Assembly: GCA_050949175.1 (NCBI GenBank)
Contig: JBMNFG010000010.1
Span: forward strand, 1-64,000
Length of the DNA: 64,000 nucleotides
Direction of reading: 5' to 3'
Source of the DNA: UBA4971 sp900019985
GTDB taxonomy: Bacteria > Bacillota > SHA-98 > UBA4971
How positions within the stretch are numbered: position 1 is the stretch's first letter; every line of letters starts with the position of its first letter. Under the pieces are notes generated by a model. The model worked only from the letters and a program-made list of their open reading frames with translations. It ran no database searches and had not been told where the DNA came from. A program made the position numbers and the translations under genes. Below are positions 8,196 to 16,915 of this stretch, one piece after another.

Positions 8196-9410
8196 GTGTC
8201 GTTAAAAGGAAATGTTCTCATCGGGCAGTCCGGAGGACCGACCTGCGTAATCAACAGCAGTCTCTACGGTATCATCGATGAAGCGAAGAAGTACGACTTT
8301 ATCGGGGATATATACGGTACTATTCATGGCATAGAAGGAGTCTTGAATAAAAAGATCATTAACCTTAGATCTGAGACAGATGAGACGCTTCGAGGACTGA
8401 CAAGGACTCCCGGAGCCGCTTTGGGTGGATGCAGGTATAAGGTACAGCAATCTGACATGGATGCCATCTTCGAAGTGTTTGACGCGCTCGATATCAGGTA
8501 CTTCTTTTATATCGGCGGGAACGATTCAATGGACACTGCGGACAAGCTAAACACGGCTGCCTTGAGGCTGGGATATGATCTGCGCGTTATTGGGGTCCCG
8601 AAAACCGTAGACAATGACCTGCCTGAGACGCATCACTGCCCAGGATTCGGCAGCGCAGCAAAGTACGTGGCTACCTCAGTCAGGGAAGCAGGTATTCATA
8701 ATGCCAGCATGTATACGTCTGAGCCTATTACCATTCTTCAGACTGTTGGGAGAAACACAGGATGGCTTCCAGGTGCAAGTGCACTGGCCAAATCTCGGGA
8801 GGATGAAGCTCCTCATCTAATATACTTTCCTGAAAAGCGGTATAACATCTACCAGTTCACGATTGACGTGGAGAACGTCTATAGGAGGCTCGGCGGGGCT
8901 TTCATAGTGGTTGGAGAAGGTTTGAAAGATGAAAACGGCGAGTACTGGCATGCTGAACACGGGCTGGTGGCTACCGATGCTTTCGGCCATCCTACACTGG
9001 GCGGAGTCAGTGAGTTTCTAAAAGACCTTATTGAGAAGCACCTAAAAGTAAAGACACGCACTATCAAATTGGACATCTGTCAGCAGGCAGCGATGCATTT
9101 TGCTTCCCAGAGAGACGTGAATGATGCGATTGCGGTAGGAAGAGATGCAGTGAAAACTGCTATCTTGGGTCTCAGCGGAGTCATGGTGACCCTTCTGGAG
9201 GAAGAGGGTGAAACCGGCTGGGCTGAACTGGACGAGGTGGCCAATGTGGAGCGGCAGGTGCCGACAGAGTGGCTGAATAGCGAGGGAACCTTTGTAACCG
9301 ATGAGTTCGTGGATTACGTGCGTCCTCTGATCCGTGGCGAAGTGAAGGTGCAGATTGAAGACGGGTTGCCGTCATACGTCAGACTCAAGAAGTCGTTTAT
9401 TGAGTTTTGA
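8196..9410 (+). CDS. Phosphofructokinase family, probably pyrophosphate-dependent
   Basis: 404-residue PfkA-family enzyme converting fructose 6-phosphate (or a related sugar phosphate) to the 1,6-bisphosphate. The phosphoryl-donor loop reads GGND at residues 107-110, with Asp where ATP enzymes have Gly (GGDG). The substrate loop reads PKTVDND at 135-141, with Lys where ATP enzymes have Gly (PGTIDND). Both changes are the hallmarks of PPi-dependent enzymes. The start is GTG after AAGGAG. It lies 14 bp after the ABC ATPase, so it is probably co-transcribed with the importer; such linkage suggests a role in handling the imported substrate rather than housekeeping glycolysis. Confidence 0.85.
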   Translation: MSLKGNVLIGQSGGPTCVINSSLYGIIDEAKKYDFIGDIYGTIHGIEGVLNKKIINLRSETDETLRGLTRTPGAALGGCRYKVQQSDMDAIFEVFDALDIRYFFYIGGNDSMDTADKLNTAALRLGYDLRVIGVPKTVDNDLPETHHCPGFGSAAKYVATSVREAGIHNASMYTSEPITILQTVGRNTGWLPGASALAKSREDEAPHLIYFPEKRYNIYQFTIDVENVYRRLGGAFIVVGEGLKDENGEYWHAEHGLVATDAFGHPTLGGVSEFLKDLIEKHLKVKTRTIKLDICQQAAMHFASQRDVNDAIAVGRDAVKTAILGLSGVMVTLLEEEGETGWAELDEVANVERQVPTEWLNSEGTFVTDEFVDYVRPLIRGEVKVQIEDGLPSYVRLKKSFIEF

Positions 9411-9589
9411 GATGCTTATTTGACTTGGGGAAGGAGTATTACACCTCTGGAAGCAGCGTTCCACTTCTGGAAGGCTTATTTAGGTCTTCGAAGCGAAGGT
9501 TTAGCTTTTGTAACACTTGGTCTGCCGATGGGCAGGGCCTAACACAAGAACGGGACATATGGGGCATTTCATAACTAGGAGGCTTATAG

Positions 9590-10213
9590 ATGGGTAAGAT
9601 TGTAATCTTTGATTTTGACGGGACTATCGTAGACTCGATGCCCCGTCTTGCTGATATCGCAGCCGGATTGATTAACCGGTATTATGGATTATCTTCAAAG
9701 ATTAGCAGGGATTTATATATCATGACCTCAGGTGCCCCTTTTGTCGAGCAGATAGAGTATATGTTTCCTGGGAAGAAGGAGAACAGTGAAATCGTAGAGG
9801 AGTTCGAGCGAAGGAAGGAAAGCGAACTTATGAATGAGCCTCTGTTCCCCGGAACCAAGGAAGCCCTGGCTGCCCTCGCTGAGCGAGGAAACAAAATCGT
9901 TATTTCGTCAAGTAACTTCCAGCACTTAATGGAGGCTTACATAAAGGAGCAAGGCCTGGCTCCTGATTTGGTCTTAGGACATAAAGAAGGCTTCTCAAAA
10001 GGAAAAGACCATTTTGATTACATTAAGACACATCTTCGGGCTGATACCGATGACCTGGTTTTTGTCGGGGATTCACTGCGAGACCTGGAGAAAGCCGGGG
10101 AAAACGGCGTGCGATTCATCGGAAAAATAGGCACTTTCACGGCAGATGAGTTCAGAGAGGCCGGCGCGGCCGAAGTGATCCACGATCTCAGAGAATTGGT
10201 GGGTATCCTCTGA
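9590..10213 (+). CDS. HAD-superfamily hydrolase (phosphatase)
   Basis: 207-residue haloacid-dehalogenase fold protein. Motif I DFDGT (nucleophile Asp8, acid/base Asp10), motif II SSS near residue 105, a motif III lysine in FSKGKDHF, and motif IV GDSLRDLE are present; a helical cap lies between residues 15 and 80. It resembles phosphoglycolate phosphatase and beta-phosphoglucomutase relatives, but the substrate is not predictable. It is 180 bp after the kinase and is likely the last gene of the transporter unit. The intervening gap has short imperfect repeats around CTCTGGAAG and nothing else I can name. Confidence 0.85.
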   Translation: MGKIVIFDFDGTIVDSMPRLADIAAGLINRYYGLSSKISRDLYIMTSGAPFVEQIEYMFPGKKENSEIVEEFERRKESELMNEPLFPGTKEALAALAERGNKIVISSSNFQHLMEAYIKEQGLAPDLVLGHKEGFSKGKDHFDYIKTHLRADTDDLVFVGDSLRDLEKAGENGVRFIGKIGTFTADEFREAGAAEVIHDLRELVGIL

Positions 10214-10260
10214 CAGATACCTTGTGAATGAATGTCCTCTAATGGATCTCGTAATCGAGT

Positions 10261-10764
10261 GGCTCGCCTTTTGAGCCCTTCAGATTCATTCATAGGCGTT
10301 TCTGATAGAGAATGGCTCTCCCTCGGAGCCATTCCGACTTATTTGGGGGCTTTTGGGTTTCCCATCGGCTCGTGCGGTGAACCGATCAGGCACGTTTTTC
10401 AATCTCCATTAGGTTGAATGGCTTACGTCGTGAGCCGTTTGCCCGGATTCGCCCCGCTTTTGGCTGTGGATTGGCTCTTCTGCTAAGCCATTCAGGACGC
10501 TCAGAAGCTTCTTCGGTCTATGATTGCTCATGGGGAGGGCCGTTCGGACTTATTTCGCGACCTTTCGGCTTACGATTGGCTCATTGCACCAATCATTCAC
10601 CTAAATTGAGCCCGCTTGTAGGTTGTTATTGGCGCTTCTGGTACGCCATTCAGGGCGTTCAGACGACTTATCGATGCATGAATGGCTTAGGTGATGGGCC
10701 AATCGCGTTGATCAGATGGCTGTTTGATGGCTGTTTGATAGATGAATGGCTCAGCGGAAGAGCG
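10261..10764. repeat. Array 2: 10 phased 17-bp dyads at 53-bp period
   Basis: Ten copies of the same dyad as array 1. Right-arm reference positions are 10274, 10327, 10380, 10433, 10486, 10538, 10591, 10644, 10697 and 10761: steps are 53 except 52 once and 64 once. The 64-bp step contains an 11-bp direct duplication (ATGGCTGTTTG twice near 10716-10737). The linkers again show a central GGCTTTTGGG / AGCTTCTTCGG-like patch. Together with array 1 it brackets the 3.7-10.2 kb transporter module. Confidence 0.92.
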
Positions 10765-10936
10765 GTTACCGCTATTTGAGCGCCGTTTCGCTTGAGGACT
10801 AATGCGTGATCCTTAAAGGAAAAATACAAAAAGAATAGAATCCATCATACCATGTAAGTAGAATCGAGCATGTTATACCGTGTAACAGAACACCATCTTC
10901 GCACAAATGGAAAACACGGAAAGGAGATGATATGGG

Positions 10937-11086
10937 ATGAAGAAGTATGAGTATAAGTGCGTTCATATTCTTGGATTCGGCGAGACAACCGGAAGGATCT
11001 TAACCGAGTACGGACGGCAAGGATGGGAGCTTGTGTGCGTCTGGGGAATTTGGCATTATCTACGACGACCACTGGCTGAAGATTAG
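10937..11086 (+). CDS. Small DUF4177-like protein
   Basis: A 49-residue reading frame that starts ATG-AAG-AAG-TAT and reads KKYEYKCVHILG, then LTEYGRQGWELVCVWG, then WHYLRRPL. The pattern (aromatic-rich first strand, LxEYGxxGWELV helix-strand, terminal YLxRP) is that of the DUF4177 family of small proteins of unknown function. AAGGAGA sits nine bases before the ATG. It follows array 2 and precedes a 294-bp gap in which I see nothing definite. Confidence 0.65.
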   Translation: MKKYEYKCVHILGFGETTGRILTEYGRQGWELVCVWGIWHYLRRPLAED

Positions 11087-11380
11087 AAGTAGCATTGGAT
11101 ATAGTCATTGGGTTGATCGGGCGCTTCTCGTTATCAGTTCTCGGAGGCTTTTCACCATAAGTAATGGTTGCTTCACAAAGACTCTCACAGGCCTCATAGC
11201 ATCCTACCGTTTGATGTCATGAAACGTTGATTATACCGCGTATACACTGCTTAGCTTATTGTCTGTCGCCTTATCGAGGAAGAGGAATTCCATACCTGCT
11301 TGTGGAATGTCTCTTCTCGGTAGAAAAGGGCGTGCTTGCCGGGCAAACCCATGCTTCGACTTTACAGAGGGGGTAGACCT

Positions 11381-12190
11381 ATGATTAGAGAAGACCTTGC
11401 AAATCTCTGGTATCAGGCAATCTTTTCTCGCTATTCCGTTAGAGCGTATGAGCGGAAAACCGTGCCTCGCGACTTTCGGGAGGAGATTGAGAGCCTCTTG
11501 AACGGATTCTCGCCCATGTGCAACGGTGCTAGAGCAGTGTTGCTGGAGGATGGCGCGGAGGAGATCCTTTGTGGATTCTGGGGCATTTTCGGCAAGATAC
11601 GCGGAGCTGACATGTTGTTGGTGCTGATCGGGGAAACCTCTCATCCTAATTACGAAGTAGCTGTGGGGTTCCTGGGAGAGGGCATTATCCTTCATGCAAC
11701 GTCCCAAGGGTTAGGAACGTGCTGGGTAGCCGGCACATACAGTCGAAGGATGGTAGAGGCCCGGGTTAATCTAGGAGATTCTGAAAAAATTATGGCTGTA
11801 TCACCCATAGGATTCGCACAAGTATCCGGGACGGACATGGAGGGGAAGTCGGTACAAGCTCCCAGGGTAATACACAGGCGTAAACCTCTCCAGTCTATAA
11901 TGCGAGGACTTCCTGTCGAGGATTTCCCCGCCGGGTATCTGGAGATGCTTGAAGCTGCACGGCTGGCGCCGTCAGCGATCAACCGACAACCCTGGAGGTT
12001 CATGGTGGAGCCGGACGGGATAACTGTGTCTGCCGCCGGGTTCGAGCTGCTTCCCATGACTGCCAGGAGACTTGATTGCGGTATTGCCATGCTTCATCTT
12101 GAGGTAGCTGCCCGTGCGCACGGGATCCATGGAGAATGGAAATATATCACCGAGCCGCCTGCGGTAGCTAAATACGTAGTGTTACCTTGA
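11381..12190 (+). CDS. Nitroreductase-family protein (TM1586-like)
   Basis: 269-residue flavoprotein-like protein. It has the nitroreductase opening AIFSRYSVRAYE and, in the second half, LEAARLAPSAINRQPWRF, the FMN-binding signature of the family. The layout matches the two-part TM1586-type subgroup. I chose ATG 11381 because it follows a clear AGAGGGGG; upstream in-frame starts (TTG 11336, ATG 11351) lack a site. It may reduce a nitro or quinone compound or act in flavin handling; the substrate is unknown. The MFS transporter downstream may be in the same transcript. Confidence 0.8.
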   Translation: MIREDLANLWYQAIFSRYSVRAYERKTVPRDFREEIESLLNGFSPMCNGARAVLLEDGAEEILCGFWGIFGKIRGADMLLVLIGETSHPNYEVAVGFLGEGIILHATSQGLGTCWVAGTYSRRMVEARVNLGDSEKIMAVSPIGFAQVSGTDMEGKSVQAPRVIHRRKPLQSIMRGLPVEDFPAGYLEMLEAARLAPSAINRQPWRFMVEPDGITVSAAGFELLPMTARRLDCGIAMLHLEVAARAHGIHGEWKYITEPPAVAKYVVLP

Positions 12191-12275
12191 GCGTGAGTTC
12201 ATTTTCGAACCGGCGACCACGCACAGTGGATACTGTCGGTAGACACGGTCCTTAATAGAGAGAGGAGAAGGCCCC

Positions 12276-13550
12276 GTGACATTACATAATAATGACTTGT
12301 CAAAATCCGGCGAGGCGGAGAAGAAATCCGCACCTCTCCTTAGCCGGACTTTAATCATGTTTCTTGTGGGGATGATCCTGGCGAACATTGCATCACGTAT
12401 GGATCGTCCTATGATTCCCCTGTACGTCGAGTCTCTCGGTGCAAGCGTGCAGCAGGTGGGGTTGTTCTTTACTGTCACGTCTATCGTGCCTTTAGCGTTT
12501 CAGATAGTGGGAGGCTATGTATCTGATGCTATCGGCCGCTTGAAAGCTGTTGCAATCGGGAGTCTTGCAGGTATAGTTGGGTACGTTCTTTACGTTGTTG
12601 CGCCCACATGGCAGTGGCTCATCCTTGCGCAGGGCATTGCATCCCTTGCAAGTTGCTTCGTTGCGCCGAGTTTTCAAGCCTTTATTGCGGAACAGTCGAC
12701 AGAGGAGACCCGAGCAAGGGTTTTTGCTACTGCAGAGTCCATCTACATGATAGTAGGTGTTATCGGCCCTCCGATCGGCGGGATTGTATCACAGAAATAC
12801 GGCTTTCGTGCTATGTTCCTTGTAGCAGGAATTCTCTACGCCTCGGCTACAGTAATCCGCGTAATGATGGCCAGGAAAGCCGGACAGGGGCCGCGTTCAT
12901 CAACAGGTGAGGAATTCAGCCTGGATTCGCTCAAGCGCAGTCTGGCGGAAATGGCGGCCTTAGTGGTTGCAGGTGGTGCAGTTACCTGGATATTCATTTC
13001 AGATGGAGTCTTTGACGTGGCAATGCACATCTCTTCAGGGCTTGAACCCCTTTATCATCGCAGTATCATAGGATTGAGCAACGTGGAGATAAGTTCGTAT
13101 TCTTCCATCGTCCACGGCGCAATGATGGTGTTCTTGCCACTGGGCGGCTGGTTTGCTGACAAAGCCGGGGAGCGGGCAGGGATAGTCACAGGCCATGTGT
13201 TCTTTGCCATGGGTGGATTGCTGTTCGTCTTAGGAAGCAGGTATATCCACTTTGCCATAGTCTCTCTGCTCTACGGAATAGGCGGGGCATTGATGAGTCC
13301 TTCATATAACTCGCTGATTTCCAAGGTTGTTCCGTGGAACAGGCGTGGAGTTGCTTACGGGTTGTTTGCAACGAGTCTAGGATTAGTCTCTTTGCCTGCA
13401 CCGTATATCGGCGGAATCATGTGGAACGCGTTAGGCCCGAAAGCCCCCTTCATCGTACCTTTGGTTGCAAACCTTATAGTCACACCTGTGCTATGGGTTA
13501 AGCTGGGAGAGGCGAATAAAGAAATGGGTGCTGCCGAAAAGCCGTCCTAA
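12276..13550 (+). CDS. Major facilitator superfamily transporter
   Basis: 424 residues with about twelve hydrophobic spans in two halves, separated by a charged loop near residues 200-225. The loop between spans 2 and 3 reads GGYVSDAIGRLKA, matching the MFS signature GxxxDxxGRR; the corresponding second-half loop is GGWFADKAGER. It looks like a drug/metabolite exporter of the DHA type, substrate unknown. The start is GTG after AGAGGAG. Confidence 0.87.
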   Translation: MTLHNNDLSKSGEAEKKSAPLLSRTLIMFLVGMILANIASRMDRPMIPLYVESLGASVQQVGLFFTVTSIVPLAFQIVGGYVSDAIGRLKAVAIGSLAGIVGYVLYVVAPTWQWLILAQGIASLASCFVAPSFQAFIAEQSTEETRARVFATAESIYMIVGVIGPPIGGIVSQKYGFRAMFLVAGILYASATVIRVMMARKAGQGPRSSTGEEFSLDSLKRSLAEMAALVVAGGAVTWIFISDGVFDVAMHISSGLEPLYHRSIIGLSNVEISSYSSIVHGAMMVFLPLGGWFADKAGERAGIVTGHVFFAMGGLLFVLGSRYIHFAIVSLLYGIGGALMSPSYNSLISKVVPWNRRGVAYGLFATSLGLVSLPAPYIGGIMWNALGPKAPFIVPLVANLIVTPVLWVKLGEANKEMGAAEKPS

Positions 13551-13737
13551 AGCCGACTCTACATTATGCGGGCATTCTGTAAGAGGTGTTGACGCGCGGA
13601 GTGCAAAGGGCAAGCATGACCTAAACAGAGAGTGAACAAGGTCCGGCCGAAACGTTGTGACGGAGTGAAGAACAGCTGAACACAGCGGTTTGTTAAACAA
13701 AACCGAGATAAAGCTCGAAAAAAAGTACAAAAAAGCC

Positions 13738-13766
13738 TTGACTCCGGTTCCGATGTCGCGTAGAAT
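13738..13766 (+). promoter_or_regulatory. Sigma-A promoter of the pyr operon
   Basis: TTGACT, 17-bp spacer, TAGAAT, giving a start near 13773. It is the best promoter in the 370-bp gap between the MFS gene and pyrR, and lies directly before the PyrR-type leader. Confidence 0.75.
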
Positions 13767-13783
13767 TTCCCAAGATGCCTAAA

Positions 13784-13877
13784 AGAGCCCTATGAGGCTG
13801 ATAAGTACTGATGATGGCAGGGACAACCGGGACCGACAGATTTGGGCCTGCTTAGCCTCAGGGCGCAAGCAGGCTTT
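13784..13877 (+). promoter_or_regulatory. PyrR-responsive attenuator upstream of pyrR
   Basis: AGAGCCCTATGAGGCTG (13784-13800) matches the PyrR-binding anti-antiterminator loop of Bacillus pyr leaders. Downstream, GCCTGCTT (13846-13853) pairs with AAGCAGGC (13867-13874), enclosing a nested GCC/GGGC hairpin and followed by CTTTC, a terminator-like hairpin before the pyrR ribosome binding site. By analogy, UMP-bound PyrR would favour termination. The T-tract is weak, so premature termination is likely but not certain. Confidence 0.72.
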
Positions 13878-13921
13878 CATATGTACAAGAAAGGGATATT
13901 AGTACATAAGGGGGTGAGCAG

Positions 13922-14470
13922 GTGAAGTTTCGACAGAAGGCCGTGATCATGGATGCCGAATCTATCAGGCGTGCCCTAACGCGGATTGCCCATGAGATCA
14001 GTGAGGCAAACAAGGGAGTCGACGGAGTCGCGTTAGTCGGGATAAGAAGGAGAGGCGGGCCTCTTGCTTACAGGCTTGCATCACGCATCGAGAGTATCGA
14101 AGGAGTCAAGCCTCCGGTCGGAGTCCTCGACATAACACTCTACAGGGACGACCTTACCACACTGGGCCCTGCGCCAATAGTGCACCGCACAGAGGTGGAC
14201 TTTGATGTTGCTGACAAAACCATAGTCTTAGTGGACGATGTAATCTTTACCGGCAGAACGGTTCGCGCTGCACTGGACGCGCTGATGGATCTCGGAAGGC
14301 CAAGGCGGATTCAGTTGGCTGTCCTGATTGACAGGGGCCACAGAGAACTTCCGATTAAACCGGATTTTGTGGGCAAGAACGTACCTACGTCAAGACAAGA
14401 AATAGTCTCTGTTCTCGTAGAGGAAATAGACAAAGAAGACAAAGTCGTTATTGAAGAAATCATCGAGTAG
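13922..14470 (+). CDS. pyrR: Bifunctional pyr operon regulator / uracil phosphoribosyltransferase PyrR
   Basis: 182 residues, the usual length. The PRPP-binding loop VLVDDVIFTGRTVR is intact, as is the N-terminal VALVGIRRRGGPLA segment. PyrR binds UMP and pyr leader RNA to repress the operon and has weak uracil phosphoribosyltransferase activity. The start is GTG after GGGGGTGAGC. It is first in the operon, with recognisable PyrR-binding leaders before itself and before pyrB, so it should be autoregulated. Confidence 0.97.
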   Translation: MKFRQKAVIMDAESIRRALTRIAHEISEANKGVDGVALVGIRRRGGPLAYRLASRIESIEGVKPPVGVLDITLYRDDLTTLGPAPIVHRTEVDFDVADKTIVLVDDVIFTGRTVRAALDALMDLGRPRRIQLAVLIDRGHRELPIKPDFVGKNVPTSRQEIVSVLVEEIDKEDKVVIEEIIE

Positions 14471-14486
14471 AAAAATACAACAATAA

Positions 14487-14636
14487 CCCCTTTAAGCTAG
14501 TCCCGTGAGGCTGGCAAGGGATATGGGAGTCGGATAAAGCAGCGTCTAACGTAGAATAGACCGGTTTTCCGGGAACGTTGCGGAGCCATACCCCTTTAGC
14601 TTGCACATGATGGGACAGTTGCGGGGTGAAGGGGAG
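14487..14636 (+). promoter_or_regulatory. PyrR-type leader with ribosome-site-sequestering stem before pyrB
   Basis: CCCTT (14488-14492) pairs with AAGGG (14516-14520) and GCTAG with CTGGC around the loop TCCCGTGAGG, the classic PyrR-binding hairpin. Further on, CCCCTTTA (14591-14598) can pair with TGAAGGGG (14627-14634), covering the pyrB ribosome binding site AAGGGGAG. No hairpin followed by a T-run is seen, so control may act on translation. The strings ACCCCTTTAAGCT and ACCCCTTTAGCTT are near duplicates, so either could mask the ribosome site. Confidence 0.75.
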
Positions 14637-14642
14637 TGACTT

Positions 14643-15584
14643 ATGAGCATCTATAGAAGAAAGGATTTACTTGGACTTCGCGATATAGAAAGAGAAGAGA
14701 TTGAAGCAATCCTCAGCACCGCAGTCCCGATGAAAGATATTATCACCCGTGATGTAAAGAAAGTCCCAACTCTCAAAGGGAAAAGCGTCATCACCCTTTT
14801 CTATGAAAACAGCACTCGCACAAGAACCTCATTTGACCTCGCCGGAAGGTACCTCAGTGCAGATACCCCCAACTTAGCAGTCTCCACAAGCAGCGTGCAA
14901 AAAGGCGAAAGCCTCAAAGACACCATCAAAACCATTGAAATGATGGGCCCTGATGTTTTGGTAATGCGCCATCCGTTGAGCGGAGCCCCTCACTATGTGG
15001 CGAGAAATACGTCCATGCATGTTATCAACGCAGGCGACGGAATAAATGAGCATCCTACCCAGGCGCTCTTGGACATGTACAGCATCCTCGAGCGCAAAGG
15101 CAGGCTTGAAGGCCTGAAAGTCGCCATAGTAGGCGATATCCTGCACAGCCGGGTAGCTCGTTCGAATATCTTCGGTCTTAGCAAGTTCGGATGTGAACTA
15201 AGAGTGGTAGGCCCTTCGACACTCATGCCTTCCAACATCGAGAAGCTAGGTGTCAAAGTCTACACCGATCTTAAGGAAGGTATTCGAGGAGTTGATGTCA
15301 TTAATGTGTTGCGCATCCAAAGGGAGCGCCAGCAGAGCGGGCTCTTTCCGTCTATCGATGAATACCAAGAACTCTATATGGTTAGGACGGAACACTTGTC
15401 TCTGGCTGCAGACGATGCAATCGTCCTCCATCCCGGACCTATGAACAGAGGTATTGAGATATCAACAGAACTTGCAGAAAGTTCAAGATGTGTCGTAAAC
15501 GAACAAGTAGCAAACGGAGTCGCAGTACGGATGGCAATTCTTTACCTGATGCTTGGAGGTGGAAAAGATGAGATTGCTGGTTAA
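14643..15584 (+). CDS. pyrB: Aspartate carbamoyltransferase catalytic subunit
   Basis: 313 residues. It condenses carbamoyl phosphate with aspartate, the first committed step of pyrimidine synthesis. The carbamoyl-phosphate loop FYENSTRTRTSF, the mobile loop STSSVQKGESL, HPTQALLD and the C-terminal HPGPMNRG are all present. No regulatory pyrI is seen, consistent with a Bacillus-type unregulated trimer controlled through PyrR. Its end overlaps pyrC by 17 bp. Confidence 0.97.
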   Translation: MSIYRRKDLLGLRDIEREEIEAILSTAVPMKDIITRDVKKVPTLKGKSVITLFYENSTRTRTSFDLAGRYLSADTPNLAVSTSSVQKGESLKDTIKTIEMMGPDVLVMRHPLSGAPHYVARNTSMHVINAGDGINEHPTQALLDMYSILERKGRLEGLKVAIVGDILHSRVARSNIFGLSKFGCELRVVGPSTLMPSNIEKLGVKVYTDLKEGIRGVDVINVLRIQRERQQSGLFPSIDEYQELYMVRTEHLSLAADDAIVLHPGPMNRGIEISTELAESSRCVVNEQVANGVAVRMAILYLMLGGGKDEIAG

Positions 15585-16857
15585 GGGGGGCCGTGTCATA
15601 GACCCGGCAAACAATATTGACGAGATAGCAGATGTCCTTGTTATCGATGGCAAGATAGCAGCTATCGGAAAAGAGCTGTCTCCCGATGGAAACGAGGATA
15701 TAGTAGATGCTGAAGGGAAGATAGTCTGCCCGGGATTCATCGATATCCACGTCCATTTAAGGGATCCGGGATATGAGTACAAAGAAGATATCATAACCGG
15801 GTCGAAGGCTGCTGCAGTAGGCGGGTTTACTACTGTATGCTGCATGCCTAATACAGATCCTGTTGTCGATGAAGGAATCGTTGCAGAGTACATCTTGCGG
15901 AAGAGTAAGGAAGCAGGATTGGTGAATGTGCTTCCGGCCGGCAGCATCACTAAGAATCTGGAAGGCGAAGGGCTCAGTGAAATGGCAGAGCTGGCGCAAG
16001 CAGGTTGTGTCGGTTTCTCTGATGACGGCAAACCTGTTGTGAAATCGGACCTAATGAGACATGCCATGGATTACGCCAGAATGCTTGATCTTCCCGTCCT
16101 TTCCCACTGTGAAGACTTGGCCTTATCCCGCAACGGCTTAATGCATGAAGGCTACTACTCGACTTTGTACGGTTTGCAAGGGATCCCGGCTGCAGCAGAG
16201 GAGATTATGATAGCCAGAGACGTCAGGCTTGCCAGCATAACCCGAGCGCGGCTTCACGTGTGCCATGTGTCTACGGAAGGGTCTCTTCGAATAATAGAGC
16301 AGGCTAAAGCAGCCGGCATCAGTGTCACCTGCGAGGTGACCCCGCACCACCTTACCCTGACTGATGAAACGGTGGGTGATTATGATACCGATACCAAGGT
16401 AAATCCCCCGCTTCGCTCGGAACGGGATGTGAAAGCCCTGGTGGATGCGGTTGCGTCAGGGCTTGTGGATTGCATTGCCACAGACCATGCCCCTCAAAAC
16501 ATAGAGAGCAAGGATTGTGAGTATGCCAATGCGTCCTTCGGGATCTCGGGCCTTGAGACTGCAGTGGCAGTAATCATGGATAGGCTGGTCCATCCGGGCC
16601 TATTGCGTATCACTGATATGGTGAGGCTCTTTACCGTGGGGCCAGGTCGCATCTTGGGGCTTGACTCGGGCACATTGACCCCCGGCTCTAAGGCGGACAT
16701 AACAATAATAGATCCAGATGCAAAAAGGCGTGTGGATCCGTCTACGTTCTACTCCAAAGGCAAGAACACACCGTTCAAAGGTATGGAGCTTTGCGGTTGG
16801 CCTTGGATGACTATCAGAGAGGGTCGAGTTATAGCCCGGGAAGGGCGCATCGTGTAG
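15568..16857 (+). CDS. pyrC: Dihydroorotase
   Basis: Type I dihydroorotase, 429 residues from ATG 15568; an in-frame TTG 15 bases upstream is less likely because GGAGGTGG lies just before the ATG. It cyclises carbamoyl aspartate to dihydroorotate. Metal ligands are visible in DIHVHLRDPG (His-x-His), the later HCED and HVCHVST segments, and IATDHAPQ. The C-terminus has the amidohydrolase strand region KADITIIDPD. It overlaps pyrB and is in the same operon. Confidence 0.96.
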   Translation: MRLLVKGGRVIDPANNIDEIADVLVIDGKIAAIGKELSPDGNEDIVDAEGKIVCPGFIDIHVHLRDPGYEYKEDIITGSKAAAVGGFTTVCCMPNTDPVVDEGIVAEYILRKSKEAGLVNVLPAGSITKNLEGEGLSEMAELAQAGCVGFSDDGKPVVKSDLMRHAMDYARMLDLPVLSHCEDLALSRNGLMHEGYYSTLYGLQGIPAAAEEIMIARDVRLASITRARLHVCHVSTEGSLRIIEQAKAAGISVTCEVTPHHLTLTDETVGDYDTDTKVNPPLRSERDVKALVDAVASGLVDCIATDHAPQNIESKDCEYANASFGISGLETAVAVIMDRLVHPGLLRITDMVRLFTVGPGRILGLDSGTLTPGSKADITIIDPDAKRRVDPSTFYSKGKNTPFKGMELCGWPWMTIREGRVIAREGRIV

Positions 16858-16915
16858 CTTGCCGGCAAATATCCGGCAACTCGCTGATGAATGAGGTTAA
16901 GGAGTGTATTGATGA

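Noticed and set aside
10232..10779. Plus-strand open frames across array 2
   Set aside because: They follow the 53-bp repeats, which are not a multiple of three, change frame with each unit and lack ribosome sites and protein-like composition.
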